Source: Phymatolithon calcareum
Lineage: Eukaryota; Rhodophyta; Florideophyceae; Hapalidiales
Direction of reading: 5' to 3'
Assembly: GCA_977006965.1 (NCBI GenBank)
Contig: OZ345384.1
Coordinates: forward strand, 1,240,001 to 1,304,000
DNA: 64,000 bases
Each line of letters opens with the position of its first letter. Positions within the stretch are counted from its first letter, which is position 1. The notes beneath the pieces are model-generated. The model saw nothing but the letters and a program-made list of their open reading frames with translations. It was not told the origin of the DNA and did not search any database. The position numbers and the translations under genes were made by a program. Of the stretch, positions 62,710-64,000 are shown in pieces.

Positions 62710-64000
62710 CACCACGAGTCCTCTGAATACGTTCAGTGCGCGGTGTGAAGACGTAAGGGTCCTGCATGAGCTCAAAACCACCCGCCTCAAGTATGCGGTA
62801 CCAATTGAAAAAGTTTCGCCACGAGACGAAAGCGAAGAATGCCCCTCCCGGCTTCAAAACCCTCTTTGCCAGATCCACCACCGCTTTCAAATTGTCGTCC
62901 GAAATATCGGATGGAGGTTCAGTAAAGAAAATGTCATGCGTCGGTGGAGTGTCAGGGCCAAGGTGCTCCCGTTCGTAGCAGTATGGCGTCATATTGTAGA
63001 TGTTAATATGTTGGCGAGAGAGCACAGCCGACGTTAATGTAATGAAATCCGTCGAAATCGTGGAAGGAGCTGCATCCGGAAGCTGTATGAGCGCATGGGC
63101 AGCTGGTACCCCTTGGACGTCGGCATTTGTGGCGGCCGGTTCCGGAACGATGGGCCTGAGCTCCGGTAACAAAGGAGGCGATGCTTGAGATTCTGTCAAA
63201 GAGCGCTCCCATTTTGCAATCTTAATTTTCGCAAGTGCAGGACAAGCTCGCTTGTATGCATGAGCCAAAGTCGGAAGTAGGGTCGCATCGTTGCCAGCAT
63301 TAAAATCGATTTCCTTATCGAGCAGTGATGTTTTGAGCATATTGGCGCGCAGAGTCAGTATCTCAACTGGCCATGGGTCTCCATCCAAAACAGATTCAAA
63401 TTTTGCGATTTCTCTCCCAGCCATCTGCGCTTTTTCGAACATCTTATTCAGAAGATCGCCTTCGACGGGCTTACACTGGTTAGACCTAGCATGGGCTTTC
63501 AAGCGGGCTAACGCCGCCACACGGTGTTCATCAGCACCCTCTTCCTTGCACTCGACAAATAATTTTGCTTTCTGAAGTGTGGAAGAGAGGATAACCTTCT
63601 TAAAAACCCTGCAGTCAACATTCCTTCTAGGAACCCTTCGGCGGACGCGACTGTGAACTGTTTCAGGTTCTTCTGTGTTCAATAGGTCTCCAAGCTCGTT
63701 TACAACCCTGTCGGATAGTTCCAGTGCCACCCAACCCAAAATCCGATGCGAGCTGCTGGGGCTGCTTCCTTCTCCAAGCGCATATGTGCAAAGAGCATGT
63801 GGCGTGATCTTTCTCCTTCTTTCTTCAGGCAGTGCAGATTTCAGGGCGACAAGGTCTTGTCTGTGTGATGCAATTGAATCATAAACGGTAGGAGACCCCA
63901 GCGCCGATGCCTTATGCTTGTCGGTGAGATCACGGCGGTATGCTCGAAGCTCGACCAACGTGGTGTTCGCTGTTAATACTGTCACTGACCACGTTGTGCC
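62672..64000 (-). CDS. DNA-methyltransferase-like protein, upstream part (5' end outside window, frameshifted)
   Basis: 443 codons open to the right window edge with no ATG near the edge, so the gene starts outside. The N-terminal ~300 residues are unrecognised. The C-terminal part resembles the second half of a Rossmann methyltransferase: DIFFTEPPSDISDDNLKAVV, then AKRVLKPGGAFFAFVSW and WYRILEAGGFELMQDPYVF. The catalytic slot is TEPPS where active adenine or cytosine-N4 enzymes have D/N-P-P-Y/F, so activity is doubtful. The frame breaks at a homopolymer (RGVFF, seven T on the gene strand) and ends 30-odd bp later; the next frame carries the natural continuation. It could be a mobile-element passenger, but I see no terminal repeats. 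Confidence 0.6.
   Translation of the reverse strand, partial: GTTWSVTVLTANTTLVELRAYRRDLTDKHKASALGSPTVYDSIASHRQDLVALKSALPEERRRKITPHALCTYALGEGSSPSSSHRILGWVALELSDRVVNELGDLLNTEEPETVHSRVRRRVPRRNVDCRVFKKVILSSTLQKAKLFVECKEEGADEHRVAALARLKAHARSNQCKPVEGDLLNKMFEKAQMAGREIAKFESVLDGDPWPVEILTLRANMLKTSLLDKEIDFNAGNDATLLPTLAHAYKRACPALAKIKIAKWERSLTESQASPPLLPELRPIVPEPAATNADVQGVPAAHALIQLPDAAPSTISTDFITLTSAVLSRQHINIYNMTPYCYEREHLGPDTPPTHDIFFTEPPSDISDDNLKAVVDLAKRVLKPGGAFFAFVSWRNFFNWYRILEAGGFELMQDPYVFTPRTERIQRTRGVFFRRQLHGMEL

Noticed and set aside
1-64000. tRNA, rRNA or CRISPR loci
   Set aside because: No B-box-like GGTTCGAATCC context within a plausible cloverleaf, no rRNA-like conserved words and no regularly spaced direct repeats were seen; a dedicated tRNA scan would settle the first point.

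Overview
This is a nuclear segment from an intron-poor eukaryote. Most genes are single long ORFs. Two genes carry short GT-AG introns that can be placed from protein homology (121 bp and 81 bp). The content (NOG1, Aurora kinase, PPWD1, TFIIH and TFIIIC subunits, F-box, bZIP and bHLH factors, a plant-type H+-pumping pyrophosphatase) fits a photosynthetic protist or alga. A red alga with a compact, transposon-rich genome is my best guess; it rests on gene style and not on a diagnostic gene.

Layout. 1-1,062: N-terminal part of a PPWD1-type cyclophilin/WD40 spliceosomal protein, cut by the window edge. 1.5-28.6 kb: an accessory block with three large, closely related NB-ARC/WD40 STAND receptors (NLR-like). 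Two are tandem on the minus strand (3.4-7.5 and 11.7-15.8 kb). The third is inverted on the plus strand (22.8-26.9 kb) between two 1.4-kb direct repeats. LINE-tail fragments, a 202-bp tandem array, strong hairpins and a MITE-like element surround them. The housekeeping gene NOG1 and an F-box gene sit inside this block. 29-41 kb: a prenylcysteine-oxidase-like flavoprotein, a Lifeguard/BI-1 membrane protein, Aurora kinase, a C2H2 zinc-finger protein, and a tandemly duplicated TFB5 (TFIIH) locus convergent with a GTF3C6-like TFIIIC subunit. 41-44.9 kb: gene-poor, rich in microsatellites and TACTGTA words. 44.9-52 kb: vacuolar H+-PPase, a GC-rich unknown gene, and a bHLH-GAF protein. 52-57.3 kb: mostly empty. 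57.3-59.3 kb: a bZIP factor and a coiled-coil protein. 61.9-64 kb: a DNA-methyltransferase-like gene broken by one frameshift and cut by the right edge.

How it fits together. The distinctive system is the NLR trio. The paralogues keep intact NB-ARC motifs, differ mainly at predicted top-face positions of their WD40 blades, exchange blocks by apparent gene conversion, and share a 20-bp promoter element. That is the pattern expected of a fast-evolving recognition (immune or allorecognition) family. The remaining genes are mainly core nuclear functions (splicing, ribosome biogenesis, mitosis, transcription initiation) and show no operon-like grouping.
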